Assembly (NCBI GenBank): GCA_027315065.1
Contig: DAHUYT010000011.1
Coordinates: 12,305 to 52,305, forward strand
Length of the DNA: 40,001 nucleotides
DNA from: Nitrososphaerota archaeon
Lineage (GTDB): Archaea > Thermoproteota > Nitrososphaeria > Nitrososphaerales > Nitrosopumilaceae
Direction of reading: 5' to 3'
Shown here in pieces: positions 1 to 7,989 of this stretch (its first letter is position 1; the number at the start of each line of letters is the position of its first letter). The translations under genes and the position numbers were made by a program. The notes beneath the pieces were generated by a model. It saw nothing but the letters and a program-made list of their open reading frames with translations. It was not told the origin of the DNA and ran no database searches.

Positions 1-613
1 TGGCTTGCAACAGAACGGTCTCTGCTTCCGCAGTCCTGATGAGTTTTGCCTTTTCGATTCCTACATGCCTTACATGAATTACTTTCTTAACTGCTGCCAT
101 TATGTCCGAATTTATCTTACCAAAGGCCGTAGCTTGGATAAACTGGTCTATTGTCATTTCTGGTATAGTTTTTGCCATTACATCTTTTGCAATCAATCTC
201 AGGGCATGCTTTCTTGATGTGTTAAGCTTTTTCTGAGTTAAGGCAATAATCTTGATTCTAAAAAGATATCCATCCTTAGTTCTTACGTCTCCAATCAGAT
301 TAATCAAGGAAGAACCACGTCGTACAAGGCTTCTAAGAAATTCCTTGGCATACTCGTATCGTTTAAAGATCGAGGTCGCAGTATCTCCTTCTACTTTGCT
401 TATTTGGAAGTAAAGCTTGAATTGATGTTGAGAAGGATCGCCTTTTACAATATCAAATAAGGTAACTTCAACAACTCTACCGACTGCACTTTCATCGTCA
501 GTTATAGGGATGTATGCAATAGGTGCGTTATTGAATGCTAAAGGGGCAATAACCGTAACCCATTTTTTCTCTCTCCACTTGTCTTTGACCCTTGTAGTCT
601 TTTGGCGTGCCAA
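1..613 (-). CDS. rps3ae: 30S ribosomal protein S3Ae (partial, runs off the left edge)
   Basis: Structural protein of the small ribosomal subunit, archaeal/eukaryotic S1e family. The frame opens with TTG at 613 (LARQKTTRVKDKWREKKWV) and stays open to the window edge, about 204 codons, close to the family's usual 200-220. Family-like stretches include the N-terminal KDKWREKKWVTVIAP, DVRTKDGYLFRIKI, and RKHALRLIAKD near the C-terminus. The TTG start is supported by a TATA-like box (complement of 636-646) centred about 27 nt upstream, which gives a leaderless transcript. It is followed at a distance by serS on the same strand. Confidence 0.88.
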   Translation of the reverse strand, partial: MARQKTTRVKDKWREKKWVTVIAPLAFNNAPIAYIPITDDESAVGRVVEVTLFDIVKGDPSQHQFKLYFQISKVEGDTATSIFKRYEYAKEFLRSLVRRGSSLINLIGDVRTKDGYLFRIKIIALTQKKLNTSRKHALRLIAKDVMAKTIPEMTIDQFIQATAFGKINSDIMAAVKKVIHVRHVGIEKAKLIRTAEAETVLLQA

Positions 614-774
614 CTAAAATCAACCTTTTAAGCCAAAATATAAGTTATGTCAATACTGGCACTGGTAACTCCGGTGGATCGATAGTGATATTATGAACAA
701 GAAAATGTAAAATCAACCGCTAATTTGCCAATTCCTTTTTGTGACCTGAAACTATGATAAACTTGTATGACATT

Positions 775-2037
775 TTAGATTGTACTCATACCGACGTATT
801 TTTGTAAAACCTTTGGTATGGATATGTGTCCATCCTTTGTTTGGAAGTTTTCTAGCATTGCAACCATTGTTCTTGTAGTTGCAACAAGAGTGCTGTTTAA
901 CGTATGCAGATACTGCGGTTGTTCATTGGTTTTATCGCGGAACCTTATCTTGAGCCTTCTTGCCTGAAAGTCAAGGCAATTAGAACAAGAGATGATCTCT
1001 CTGTAGTCATTCTGGCCTGCCATCCATGCCTCTAGATCGTATGTTTTTGCAGAAACTTTTCCCATGTCGCCACTTGAAAGCAACATGACTCTATATGGCA
1101 CCCCAAGTTTTTGATAAAATTCCTCTGCATTTGACAGCATTTTTTCATGTTCGTTCCACGATTCTTCTGGCCTTGAAAAAATAAACTGTTCTACTTTTTC
1201 AAATTGATGGACCCGGAATATCCCTTTCTGATCCCTGCCATGAGCTCCTGCTTCCTTTCTAAAACATGAACTGATTCCAGCATATTTGAGGGGTAATCTA
1301 CTTCCTTCTATTATCTCGTCTGCATACATTGAAGCAACTGCATGTTCTGATGTTCCAATCAGGTAGAGGTCTTCTCCATCAATCTTGTAAATGACATCTT
1401 CAAAATCATGTGCTATTATTGTCCCCTCCATAGAACTTTTGTTTATCATGTAGGGAGTTTGGATAGGCGTGTAATTCTTTTCAGATAGAAAGTCTAATGC
1501 AAACTGGATTAATGATTGGTTTAGCTTGACAAGTTGATTTTTTAGATAGTAGAATCTTGCACCCGATACTTTTGCAGCCCTTTCAAGATCTACTAGATCC
1601 AGACTTTGCGCCAAATCTACATGATTTTGTATCTTGAAATCAAATACAGGCACGTTCCCCCATTTTTTTATTTCTTTGTTTGCGCTTTCATCCTTTCCAG
1701 TAGGAACTGATTCATGAATCATGTTAGGTAATGTTAGAAAAAGTTTTTTGTATGAATCTTCAGCTCTGATCTGGGCCTCTTCTAGTTTCTGTAACTCATC
1801 TGAGACTGAGTGCATTTGTTCTATGAGGCTTGATACATCTTTGTCCGATTTCTTTTTATTCGCAATATCCACTGATATTAGATTTCTTGTTTTTCTTAGT
1901 TCGTCCGTTTTTATTATTAGTTCTCTTCTCTCTTTGTCTAATTTTATGAGTTCATCAAGTGGAAAATCTACATCTCTTGCTTTTAGCATATTTCTTATTC
2001 TGTCAGGATTATCTCGGATGAGTTTTGGATCAAGCAT
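775..2037 (-). CDS. serS: Seryl-tRNA synthetase
   Basis: Charges tRNA-Ser with serine in the cytoplasm. 420 aa, normal for the common class II SerRS. Residues 1-110 are the N-terminal coiled-coil tRNA-binding arm, rich in K/E with LRKTRNLIS. The catalytic domain shows GTSEHAVASMYADE (about 228-241), motif 2 FRKEAGAHGRDQKGIFRVHQFEKVEQF (259-285) and motif 3 around NSTLVATTRTMVAMLEN near the C-terminus. The usual LNGS/T-like serine-site segment reads LNSTLVATT here. Its ATG shares one base with the stop codon of the upstream Pcc1-like gene (TAATG), so it is the last gene of a translationally linked S15-RecJ-Pcc1-SerRS series. Confidence 0.96.
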   Translation of the reverse strand: MLDPKLIRDNPDRIRNMLKARDVDFPLDELIKLDKERRELIIKTDELRKTRNLISVDIANKKKSDKDVSSLIEQMHSVSDELQKLEEAQIRAEDSYKKLFLTLPNMIHESVPTGKDESANKEIKKWGNVPVFDFKIQNHVDLAQSLDLVDLERAAKVSGARFYYLKNQLVKLNQSLIQFALDFLSEKNYTPIQTPYMINKSSMEGTIIAHDFEDVIYKIDGEDLYLIGTSEHAVASMYADEIIEGSRLPLKYAGISSCFRKEAGAHGRDQKGIFRVHQFEKVEQFIFSRPEESWNEHEKMLSNAEEFYQKLGVPYRVMLLSSGDMGKVSAKTYDLEAWMAGQNDYREIISCSNCLDFQARRLKIRFRDKTNEQPQYLHTLNSTLVATTRTMVAMLENFQTKDGHISIPKVLQKYVGMSTI

Positions 2038-2279
2038 TAACTAGTCACTCTCAGAATAACTTGAATCTGTTCAAGAACTTCATCAATAGTAGAAATCAGC
2101 GTTCGTATATTTCCTTTACCCTCGAATGTAAGAATCAATGTTTCTTTGTCATTTTCAATCTTAAAGGATAAGTTTTTTGGAAAGTCTACATTGTCAGGTT
2201 CCAAAGCCTTGTGAATGGCTTCTGCCTTTTTTTCGGAGATATTATTTAGAAATACTAGCACTTTGCATTCTAGAGACAT
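2037..2279 (-). CDS. KEOPS complex Pcc1-like subunit
   Basis: 80 aa. Pcc1 is the small dimerising subunit of KEOPS, the complex that makes N6-threonylcarbamoyl-adenosine at position 37 of ANN-decoding tRNAs. The family pattern is visible: an N-terminal beta strand (KVLVFLNN), a helix ending in KALEPDNVDFP, the strands LSFKIENDKETLILTFEGKG, then a final helix RTLISTIDEVLEQIQVILRV. It overlaps the 3' end of the RecJ-like gene by 38 bp in another frame and shares one base with serS, consistent with co-translation. The call rests on pattern, length and context; no alignment was run. Confidence 0.75.
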   Translation of the reverse strand: MSLECKVLVFLNNISEKKAEAIHKALEPDNVDFPKNLSFKIENDKETLILTFEGKGNIRTLISTIDEVLEQIQVILRVTS

Positions 2280-3660
2280 TTTCTTGCAGGTGATCTAGGA
2301 ATTCATCTAATTTATCCTTGGTAATTCTGGCACCAGCCGCTGCATTATGTCCTCCGCCTATTCCTGACACCATTGCAGCACATTCTCTCATGAGTAGCCC
2401 TAAATTTACTTCTGATTTACATCCTGTTGATTTTCGTGAAGAGAATTTTATCGTGCCTTCCTCACCATTTGTTCTAAGTATTATTATTTTTCCAGTGTTT
2501 TTCTGTGAGCCACCCAGAAGTGATGATACAGCTCCTGTCATATTTTCTGGTACCAATCCTTCACCATTTACAAGTATGTACAAACCATTGTCTGTTATCC
2601 TCCATCTCTCGCTTGATAATGTGTTCATATACGTTCTCAAAAACGTCCTATATTCTAACAAGATACTTTCTCCTTCTTGCAACATTTTAGTCCTATCTCC
2701 CATGCATATTGCAATGCCTACTCCAGCTTTGCGTATCCTGCCACATGAGTTTAGCATTGTAGAAAACTCTCTTGCATCGCGCAAGAAACTTCGTCTGTCC
2801 TCTCCTACCAATGTATAGGTATAACCGACAAGATCATCGATAATATCACTAGCATTCTTGCTTGGGATGAACTTGGAAATAGTCTGTAACAGAGTTCTTT
2901 TTTCATCCTCGGTAAGCTCTGATGGCACCCTCCATCTTCCGCCATCCTTTAATTTTATTCCAGATGAATTTAACAATGAGAGGCATGCATCACGATTCCA
3001 TGTGAGACCTTCTATGAAAGGCTGTGATGTAAACGCAAGAGCATCAGGAAGGGGTCTTGTCTCTCTTCCCACAAGAAGTATATCAAGATCAATTTCAACC
3101 TGGTAATTCTTTTTTGCTACTGCGGCAATCTCAAGATTAATACCTGTAAAAGATTTTTTTTCTCCCTGATCCTGTCGATCTCCTAACGCAGCTACTACCG
3201 CAATCCAAGCCAAATCCGTATTTTCTTTATGTAGTGCGTTTGAAACTAGGTATGACATACCGCCAGCCGATACATCTAGTCCGCCATCAAGGTCATATTT
3301 CCAAGCATTGATGACTCTTTCATTATCAAATTCTTCTTGTGGGATCTGATGATGATCAACAACCATCCAATTATCATCAAGCACAGTATCCAACTCTTTT
3401 GCAAATCCTCCTCCTAGATCAGTTATGACGTGAAATTGTCTTGAATCGTTTCTGAGTCTGTCAACCAAATTTTTACTAAACTCGTTGACTGTTTTAACGG
3501 TGCATTTTGCTCCAGATCTGATGAGGGATTTTGTGATAATACTTCCAGACGTAATTCCATCGCAGTCTAGGTGGGTTATTACAGAAATATTCTTGCCAGA
3601 TTTTATACAATCTGAAACTTTGTCATGAAAATAGGATAATGCTTGATCAATCTTGCTCAT
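2242..3660 (-). CDS. DHH-family phosphoesterase, archaeal RecJ-like nuclease
   Basis: 472 aa DHH/DHHA1 protein. Archaeal members act as single-strand exonucleases (GAN, Cdc45-like replisome partner) or oligonucleotide hydrolases. Motif I HLDCDG (H30, D32, D34), motif II ITDLGGG (D81), motif III VDHH (102-104) and motif IV around ALGDRQD (D161) are intact, so it should be catalytically active with two divalent metals. The C-terminal DHHA1 motif GGGHNAAAGARI starts at about residue 435. Its ATG shares one base with the rps15 stop. Linkage to S15, Pcc1 and SerRS is a conserved informational setting. Whether it is the replisome GAN protein or a paralogue cannot be told from this window. Confidence 0.9.
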   Translation of the reverse strand: MSKIDQALSYFHDKVSDCIKSGKNISVITHLDCDGITSGSIITKSLIRSGAKCTVKTVNEFSKNLVDRLRNDSRQFHVITDLGGGFAKELDTVLDDNWMVVDHHQIPQEEFDNERVINAWKYDLDGGLDVSAGGMSYLVSNALHKENTDLAWIAVVAALGDRQDQGEKKSFTGINLEIAAVAKKNYQVEIDLDILLVGRETRPLPDALAFTSQPFIEGLTWNRDACLSLLNSSGIKLKDGGRWRVPSELTEDEKRTLLQTISKFIPSKNASDIIDDLVGYTYTLVGEDRRSFLRDAREFSTMLNSCGRIRKAGVGIAICMGDRTKMLQEGESILLEYRTFLRTYMNTLSSERWRITDNGLYILVNGEGLVPENMTGAVSSLLGGSQKNTGKIIILRTNGEEGTIKFSSRKSTGCKSEVNLGLLMRECAAMVSGIGGGHNAAAGARITKDKLDEFLDHLQENVSRMQSASISK

Positions 3661-4109
3661 TACTCAAGTTGAGCAATGACTGCCTTATATTTCCAAGTTT
3701 TAGGAATGCGGTCAATCTTTTTGTAATATGAGGATAGTCTATGGACTTTGGCCTCTAACAACTCAAGTGATCTGACGTTTCTTCTGTCTGACTTGTGTGC
3801 CTTTAGATGTTTTTGTAGACCTAGTGCCTTTGTAACTAGATTATTGAGGTCTTCTGGCATATCTGGCTTGACTCCTTTCTGCTCCAAAATCTGTACTATT
3901 GACTTTTTAACAATATGCTTGGTAATTGGAATCGCATATTGATCTCGTAACTTTATTCCAATCTCACTTGGGGTGTGTCCCTCTTTTGAATACTTTGCTA
4001 CTAGTTCCTCTATCTCATCTGGAGTCTGCTTTACCCAAGTTGGTGGACTAGGGGTAACGGGTCTTATGGAATGAGATTTTCCATGTCGGTGTGAATGAAG
4101 TCGGCCCAC
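3660..4109 (-). CDS. rps15: 30S ribosomal protein S15
   Basis: 149 aa archaeal S15 (uS15), a primary 16S rRNA-binding protein. It begins MGRLHSHRHGKSHSIRP, has the archaeal/eukaryotic N-terminal extension with PPTWVKQTPDEIEELV, and the core KALGLQKHLKAHKSDRRNVRSLELLEAKVHRLSSYYKK, with HKSDRR in the rRNA-binding loop. The start is GTG at 4109. A TATA-like element (complement of about 4130-4138) lies at the leaderless distance. It is first in the overlapping S15-RecJ-Pcc1-SerRS run. Confidence 0.95.
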   Translation of the reverse strand: MGRLHSHRHGKSHSIRPVTPSPPTWVKQTPDEIEELVAKYSKEGHTPSEIGIKLRDQYAIPITKHIVKKSIVQILEQKGVKPDMPEDLNNLVTKALGLQKHLKAHKSDRRNVRSLELLEAKVHRLSSYYKKIDRIPKTWKYKAVIAQLE

Positions 4110-4216
4110 GTAGCGCTTGTTTTTTCAGCAAACATAAATGTTACTTGTAGATCGGGAGTTTTGAATTACATAAGAGTTAAATATAAACAGGAGTCACTCT
4201 GAGTAGGTGCTATAGA

Positions 4217-4528
4217 ATGAACAAACCAATAATTATTGGAGCTGCACTACTCACTCTCTTCGTAGCGTCATCATTTGCTCCATTCGCTGCTGCACAGTAC
4301 GCAGGTGTAGGGGGCGGTGGTCATATTACTCTAGAAGAGCAGTTGAAGCTAGCGCGAGCAAGAATAGCTGATGTACAAGCAAATCCACATGCTGGATCTG
4401 GTACGCCATACCTTGACGCTAACGGTGTCATTGGTGCAACCATAATCTCTGGCTCAATATTCGGCGGAATATTCATTGCTTTTGTCATAAGAGCAAAACA
4501 AGTGGAAAAAGCAAGAAAACAGCACTAG
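4217..4528 (+). CDS. Small exported single-pass membrane protein (candidate AMO accessory subunit)
   Basis: 103 aa, no function recognised directly. A signal peptide (residues 1-26, ending PFAAA-Q) is followed by a Gly-rich segment YAGVGGGGH, an amphipathic helix EEQLKLARARIADVQ, then one membrane helix (about 74-93) and a basic tail KQVEKARKQH. TTAAATATAAA at about 4175-4185 is a strong TATA box, and the stop is followed by a pyrimidine-rich run (CTCTCTTTTTCTTATTTTATT), the same pattern as the amo genes. It is paired with the next gene. The ammonia monooxygenase of Nitrososphaera viennensis is reported to contain small extra subunits (AmoX, AmoY, AmoZ); this gene or its neighbour may be one of them, which is inference. 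Confidence 0.8.
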   Translation: MNKPIIIGAALLTLFVASSFAPFAAAQYAGVGGGGHITLEEQLKLARARIADVQANPHAGSGTPYLDANGVIGATIISGSIFGGIFIAFVIRAKQVEKARKQH

Positions 4529-4622
4529 ATCTCTCTTTTTCTTATTTTATTATTTATTACTAGATCCCATCTTACTCCCATAATACAGAAATGTATATAT
4601 CGTACATAAATTGTTTTGAATA

Positions 4623-4892
4623 ATGATGAGCGCGATATTCATGCTCGTAGGTATGCTGTCTAACTTTGCAGGTCAGATAGGTCCAAACTATGACCCGCTT
4701 TTTTACGATGTCATGACCTACATATTTGCAACTATGATGTTCGCAGTATTCCTACTCGGCGTCATTGCTTTCTGGCTCAGAGCACACGGATTGGGACAAG
4801 GAGCTGTCCGAGAAAGATGGGTCTCCGAACTCGATAAACACTTTGAGAGAGAAGGCATTGGTCTGATACCAGACAACGGCAAATACTGGTAG
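4623..4892 (+). CDS. Small two-helix membrane protein (candidate AMO accessory subunit)
   Basis: 89 aa with two hydrophobic segments (about 3-20 and 32-54), then a charged, aromatic C-terminus RAHGLGQGAVRERWVSELDKHFEREGIG ending NGKYW. TGTATATATCG (4592-4602) lies 27 nt upstream, so the transcript is probably leaderless at ATG 4623. The stop is followed by a long CT-rich run (TCCATCCTTTTTCCTTCTTTTTATT). No catalytic motif is visible. The compact size, strong promoter and terminator, and pairing with the gene at 4217 suggest a highly expressed small subunit of a membrane complex, possibly the AMO. Identity is not established from this sequence alone. Confidence 0.8.
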   Translation: MMSAIFMLVGMLSNFAGQIGPNYDPLFYDVMTYIFATMMFAVFLLGVIAFWLRAHGLGQGAVRERWVSELDKHFEREGIGLIPDNGKYW

Positions 4893-4949
4893 GATTCCAT
4901 CCTTTTTCCTTCTTTTTATTAACACAGTTATCGTAAGATTACGATGATT

Positions 4950-5465
4950 CTAGCTAGGTGGAGTAAAGCTTGGGGCCACTTCACTGTTCTTTGAGACAAA
5001 TTCAGCTTTGTAATGTGCACCATCCTGTAAGATAGTATGTATGAAATCAGGCGACTCTACGCCATTGACATAGATCTTAGACTGTTTATCATCCATACTG
5101 TGCAAATCAAACCCCATTAGCCACAAGAAATGACCCACCTCAAATGGATATTCCTTTGTCCATGCTGCATGGATTACCCCATTATCTGATAGGGTATACA
5201 TTGACCGTTGACAGCCTTTTATGATGCCAACATTAGCAGGTATGTTTTGTTTTACTCCGTCTACATAAATCTCCAAAGTGGCAGATATTTGGTATGTTAT
5301 ATCTTGGCCATTTATGCACTGATAAAGAGGATCATCTGCTTTTACTATCTTTTGTACTACTAGGGTATTGATTAGTGCTACTCCGATTCCTATGGCAGCC
5401 GTAATTGCAAGATACCTCAGGGTTTTCTTTCTTTTTGAAGGATCCCCCATTCCGGGCCAGATCAT
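4950..5465 (-). CDS. Membrane-anchored extracytoplasmic protein, function unknown
   Basis: 171 aa. A basic N-terminus (GDPSKRKKTLRY) precedes one membrane helix (about 17-37). The rest should lie outside the cell: YQCINGQDITYQISATLEIYVDGVKQNIPANVGII and later KIYVNGVESPDF look like short beta-rich repeats, each with a V(D/N)GV turn. Two cysteines (in YQCING and KGCQRS) could form a disulfide. A TATA-like box (complement of 5489-5496) is 27 nt before the ATG. I do not recognise the family beyond 'anchored secreted protein'. It converges with the small gene at 4623. Confidence 0.75.
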   Translation of the reverse strand: MIWPGMGDPSKRKKTLRYLAITAAIGIGVALINTLVVQKIVKADDPLYQCINGQDITYQISATLEIYVDGVKQNIPANVGIIKGCQRSMYTLSDNGVIHAAWTKEYPFEVGHFLWLMGFDLHSMDDKQSKIYVNGVESPDFIHTILQDGAHYKAEFVSKNSEVAPSFTPPS

Positions 5466-5949
5466 GAGCTTGCTTGGATTAATCGGGTTATATACATTGA
5501 CATCATGTCTATCAACATACGGTCAACCGTCCAAGACTTGTTAGGTCATACTTATTTTGTCTGTAGAATTCACTTGAATCCTCCCACATGCCAAGATATG
5601 CAAATCATTTAATAGAAAAATGAGGCGACAGTACAAGAATCTCAGTTACATCAATCGTTATCATGAGATACTATCATACAAAAGACAATAAGATTTTGCG
5701 GGATCTGGGATCATTTAATAAAAATTCGTGCTTTATTGAACAACTCTGAATCTAGTTGTTAATTTTATAATTTTTGATATCTTGTATGACTTAGTTGATT
5801 ATTCGTGGCAGCCAGTATTGAAAAATTTATGACACTCAACGAATTTTGTAGTCGACAAAGCAAAAATTTGTTATTAGCCATAAATTGGACAGAACTATAA
5901 ATCTTGTATTATGCAATTAACTAATTTTATGAAAATATATAAAAGAAAT
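5466..5949. other. 484-bp intergenic region holding MITE copy 1
   Basis: Between the divergent end of the 4950 gene and the 3' end of glnK. It contains the promoter of the 4950 gene at its left side (TATA-like box 5489-5496), about 200 bp of AT-rich DNA in which I see no gene, and the 134-bp mobile element copy at 5729-5862. Confidence 0.7.
5729..5862. mobile_element. MITE-like element, copy 1
   Basis: 134 bp, starting TGCTTTATTGA and ending TCGACAAAGCA, an imperfect 11-bp terminal inverted repeat. It is flanked by an 8-bp near-perfect direct repeat (AAAATTCG at 5721-5728, AAAATTTG at 5863-5870), as left by transposition. Just inside the left end is a second inverted repeat AACAACT...AGTTGTT. 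It has no coding capacity. It matches copy 2 at 13061-13194 at 132 of 134 positions with no gaps, in the same orientation. A transposase elsewhere in the genome would have to mobilise it. Confidence 0.85.
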
Positions 5950-6303
5950 TTAGAGTGAAGGCTCGCCGCGCTTCTTAGTTCCAACATCTATGGCATCGTC
6001 TACATTGTAGATGAATATCTTACCTTCTCCTGACATCCCAGTACTTGCATGAGATGTTATAGCATCGACGACCTTGTCTACCATATTATCATGTACCACA
6101 ACATAGATGTTCACGTTCACATTGTAGGCAGATTGGAAGCGTCCGCTTCTTCCGGAGGATACCATTTCTCTAGGTCTTTTTCCCCTACCTTTCGCTGTGA
6201 AGTATGTGAAGCCGCCTATATCTAGTTGCGTTAATGCACTAAAGACTGCATCCAACTTGTCTTCTGGAATTACAGCTTCTATTTTTTTCATATCTAGATT
6301 CAT
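5950..6303 (-). CDS. glnK: PII family nitrogen regulatory protein (GlnK-like)
   Basis: 117 aa trimeric signal protein that binds ATP/ADP and often 2-oxoglutarate, and typically blocks Amt ammonium channels through its T-loop. The body matches PII: MKKIEAVIPEDKLDAVFSAL, B-loop STGMSGEGKIFIY (about 87-99) and C-loop GTKKRGE (108-114). The T-loop (about 37-58, GRGKRPREM...RFQSAY) is unusual: the position of canonical Gln39 appears to be Arg43, and the uridylylation tyrosine (Tyr51) is absent. Start could be 6303 or the Met at 6291 (MKKIEAV). It diverges from the Cas4-like gene across a 124-bp shared promoter region and is near amt. Confidence 0.92.
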   Translation of the reverse strand: MNLDMKKIEAVIPEDKLDAVFSALTQLDIGGFTYFTAKGRGKRPREMVSSGRSGRFQSAYNVNVNIYVVVHDNMVDKVVDAITSHASTGMSGEGKIFIYNVDDAIDVGTKKRGEPSL

Positions 6304-6385
6304 TGCAACTATGAAATACTTTTATTAAAATCGTTGCTTAGAAGTATACTGAAGAAGAAATAATATCATAAAAAAATGATTTTAG

Positions 6386-6405
6386 GATAAAATACCTTTT
6401 ATAGA
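6386..6405 (+). promoter_or_regulatory. Promoter of the Cas4-like gene, identical to the amt promoter
   Basis: A 20-bp element beginning GATAAAATACC and ending TTTTATAGA, containing a TATA box centred about 28 nt before the ATG at 6428. The same 20 bases occur at 9661-9680 before amt, and in both cases the element starts exactly 42 bp before the start codon. The spacing implies leaderless transcripts and joint regulation. Confidence 0.8.
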
Positions 6406-6427
6406 ACAAAACCCCCACTTTCAAAGA

Positions 6428-7174
6428 ATGACCGAATCTAAAATCAAGAAGGTTCGAATAGTAGAAAAAGTTCAAGAAAAGCTCAAGCAAGGAATAGATA
6501 ATTACAGAGCAGCAGGTGACGCAGCACCAAAATTTGATGTCTATGATGTGATAGAAGAAGTGTTTGCAGCAATTAATCCAACAATAGCTGACGAAGGTAA
6601 AGTAACAGTAGATGAGGTCAGCGGTTGTCTGCGAGCTTCATATCTGGATAGAAAGGATCCATCTGAAAAAACTCATAAACAAATGCTGTCAAAAATTATG
6701 CAAAAGAGCGCATTGAGTATTATGGAAAAGCCAATAGAAGGGCAACTTGATGCTGGCTCGGGCGTAAAACTAGTTGGCAGAGCAGAACGAGTTGAGGATG
6801 ATGTAGCAATGGTGTTCAAGACAGTAGAGGAATTACCAGAAATGCCATATGCCGAGCACTTCATACAACTGAATTCCTATCTGCACATGTTTAACAAACC
6901 AGAAGGGGTGATTGTTTACTTTGACAAGGAAGGAAATGAGATGGAATTTCAAGTTCCAAAAAGTGATAGGCTAATAGGTGAAACAAAACGCAGAGCTCGC
7001 ATATTGAACACACTGTTGAAAAATAATGTAGCTCCTATGATCGAACCGTCGGAGAGATGCCTTGAGTGTCCTCATAATGAAAAATGTTACTATGCATCTG
7101 AGGACAAGGTAAAGTGGGGATTCTGGGCTCGTGGAAAATGGCGCGAACTTAAACCCAAAGATGGCATCTTATAA
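6428..7174 (+). CDS. Cas4/PD-(D/E)XK-like Fe-S protein with degenerate nuclease motif
   Basis: 248 aa. The Cas4/AddB-type four-cysteine Fe-S pattern is present: C67 in SGCLRASYL, then C211, C214 and C220 in ERCLECPHNEKCYY. The helix following the nuclease core carries the QxxxY motif (Q147, Y151 in HFIQLNSYLHMF). The core itself is altered: the GxxD position reads GRAE (117-120) and the (D/E)xK position reads VFK (129-131), so the acidic metal ligand is missing and nuclease activity is doubtful. There are no cas genes or CRISPR repeats nearby. It diverges from glnK and shares its promoter with amt, which points to a role tied to nitrogen status rather than CRISPR immunity (inference). Confidence 0.8.
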   Translation: MTESKIKKVRIVEKVQEKLKQGIDNYRAAGDAAPKFDVYDVIEEVFAAINPTIADEGKVTVDEVSGCLRASYLDRKDPSEKTHKQMLSKIMQKSALSIMEKPIEGQLDAGSGVKLVGRAERVEDDVAMVFKTVEELPEMPYAEHFIQLNSYLHMFNKPEGVIVYFDKEGNEMEFQVPKSDRLIGETKRRARILNTLLKNNVAPMIEPSERCLECPHNEKCYYASEDKVKWGFWARGKWRELKPKDGIL

Positions 7175-7199
7175 CTACAATTTTTTTATTAATTTTCTT

Positions 7200-7934
7200 T
7201 TATAAAATTCCAATAATTGTATTAGATTTTTCGTCTCTACTCACAACTGCGTCCTCTGGAATCCATTCATATGGAGTTACCAGATATTTTTTACCGCCGA
7301 TTGTTAGTGTGATATACTTGTATCTTGCAACCATGTGCCGTTCTGCATAAGTTAGTAATGCGGATAGCGGAATAAATCGCAAGCCTGGCTCCAGAATCAT
7401 TTTTATGTTATCATCATATTTCCATACTGGATAAGGGAGCTCATCAGAATATTTTGGCTTGAAAAAATTAGGTTTAATTGCTATTGCAAGACAAAAAGAT
7501 AATGTGAGTATTCCAGCAATAAAGTATTCATCTGCAATAGAATTTGGAGAAATCACAGCAGCGTGTTTTATTCCATATCCTAATCGATTAGCTACATATG
7601 GGCTTGCCAGTTGTATTGTTGCATTTGTAGTATGAAAGAAGATCATTCCACCATAGGTCATCATAGCTCCTACGAGCGAAAGGAATGTACACGCGATATT
7701 TCTCCAAAAAATACTGATGACAAATAATGTGAGAATTAGTATGACTAAAAATTCTGTTTGTTGTCTTGTAGAAGGATTGGTCTGTGACACGAAATTGAGA
7801 ATAATTTGTAGAACAAAAACTGAGACCAAAATCAGAATACTAATCGTGAGCCAAAAATGGTTTCTATGTTGAAACCAATCTTGAGCTTTTTCAATGAAAA
7901 ACCATCTATCTTCAATATACTGTTTATTTCCCAC
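7200..7934 (-). CDS. Multi-pass membrane protein with C-terminal soluble domain, unknown
   Basis: 244 aa. Four hydrophobic segments (about 27-49, 61-80, 84-103, 139-156) precede a soluble tail that contains KYDDNIKMILEPGLRFIPLSALLTY and ITLTIGGKKYLVTPYEWIPEDAVV. No family recognised. It converges with the Cas4-like gene (25 bp apart) and is the first of a run of orphan genes (7200-9303) that separates glnK and the Cas4-like gene from amt. Confidence 0.65.
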   Translation of the reverse strand: MGNKQYIEDRWFFIEKAQDWFQHRNHFWLTISILILVSVFVLQIILNFVSQTNPSTRQQTEFLVILILTLFVISIFWRNIACTFLSLVGAMMTYGGMIFFHTTNATIQLASPYVANRLGYGIKHAAVISPNSIADEYFIAGILTLSFCLAIAIKPNFFKPKYSDELPYPVWKYDDNIKMILEPGLRFIPLSALLTYAERHMVARYKYITLTIGGKKYLVTPYEWIPEDAVVSRDEKSNTIIGIL

Positions 7935-7989
7935 AGATGTAATTATGCAGAGTAGAAATTATGTACTTCTATAGTTTACTTTAACAACA

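Noticed and set aside
4217-4892. Naming the two small membrane genes amoY and amoZ
   Set aside because: Size, topology and expression signals fit, but without an alignment to the known subunits the symbols would be a guess, so they are only listed as candidates.
6428-7174. CRISPR-Cas locus suggested by the Cas4-like gene
   Set aside because: No cas1, cas2 or other cas gene and no regularly spaced repeats are present; the two 134-bp elements are MITE-like, not CRISPR repeats.
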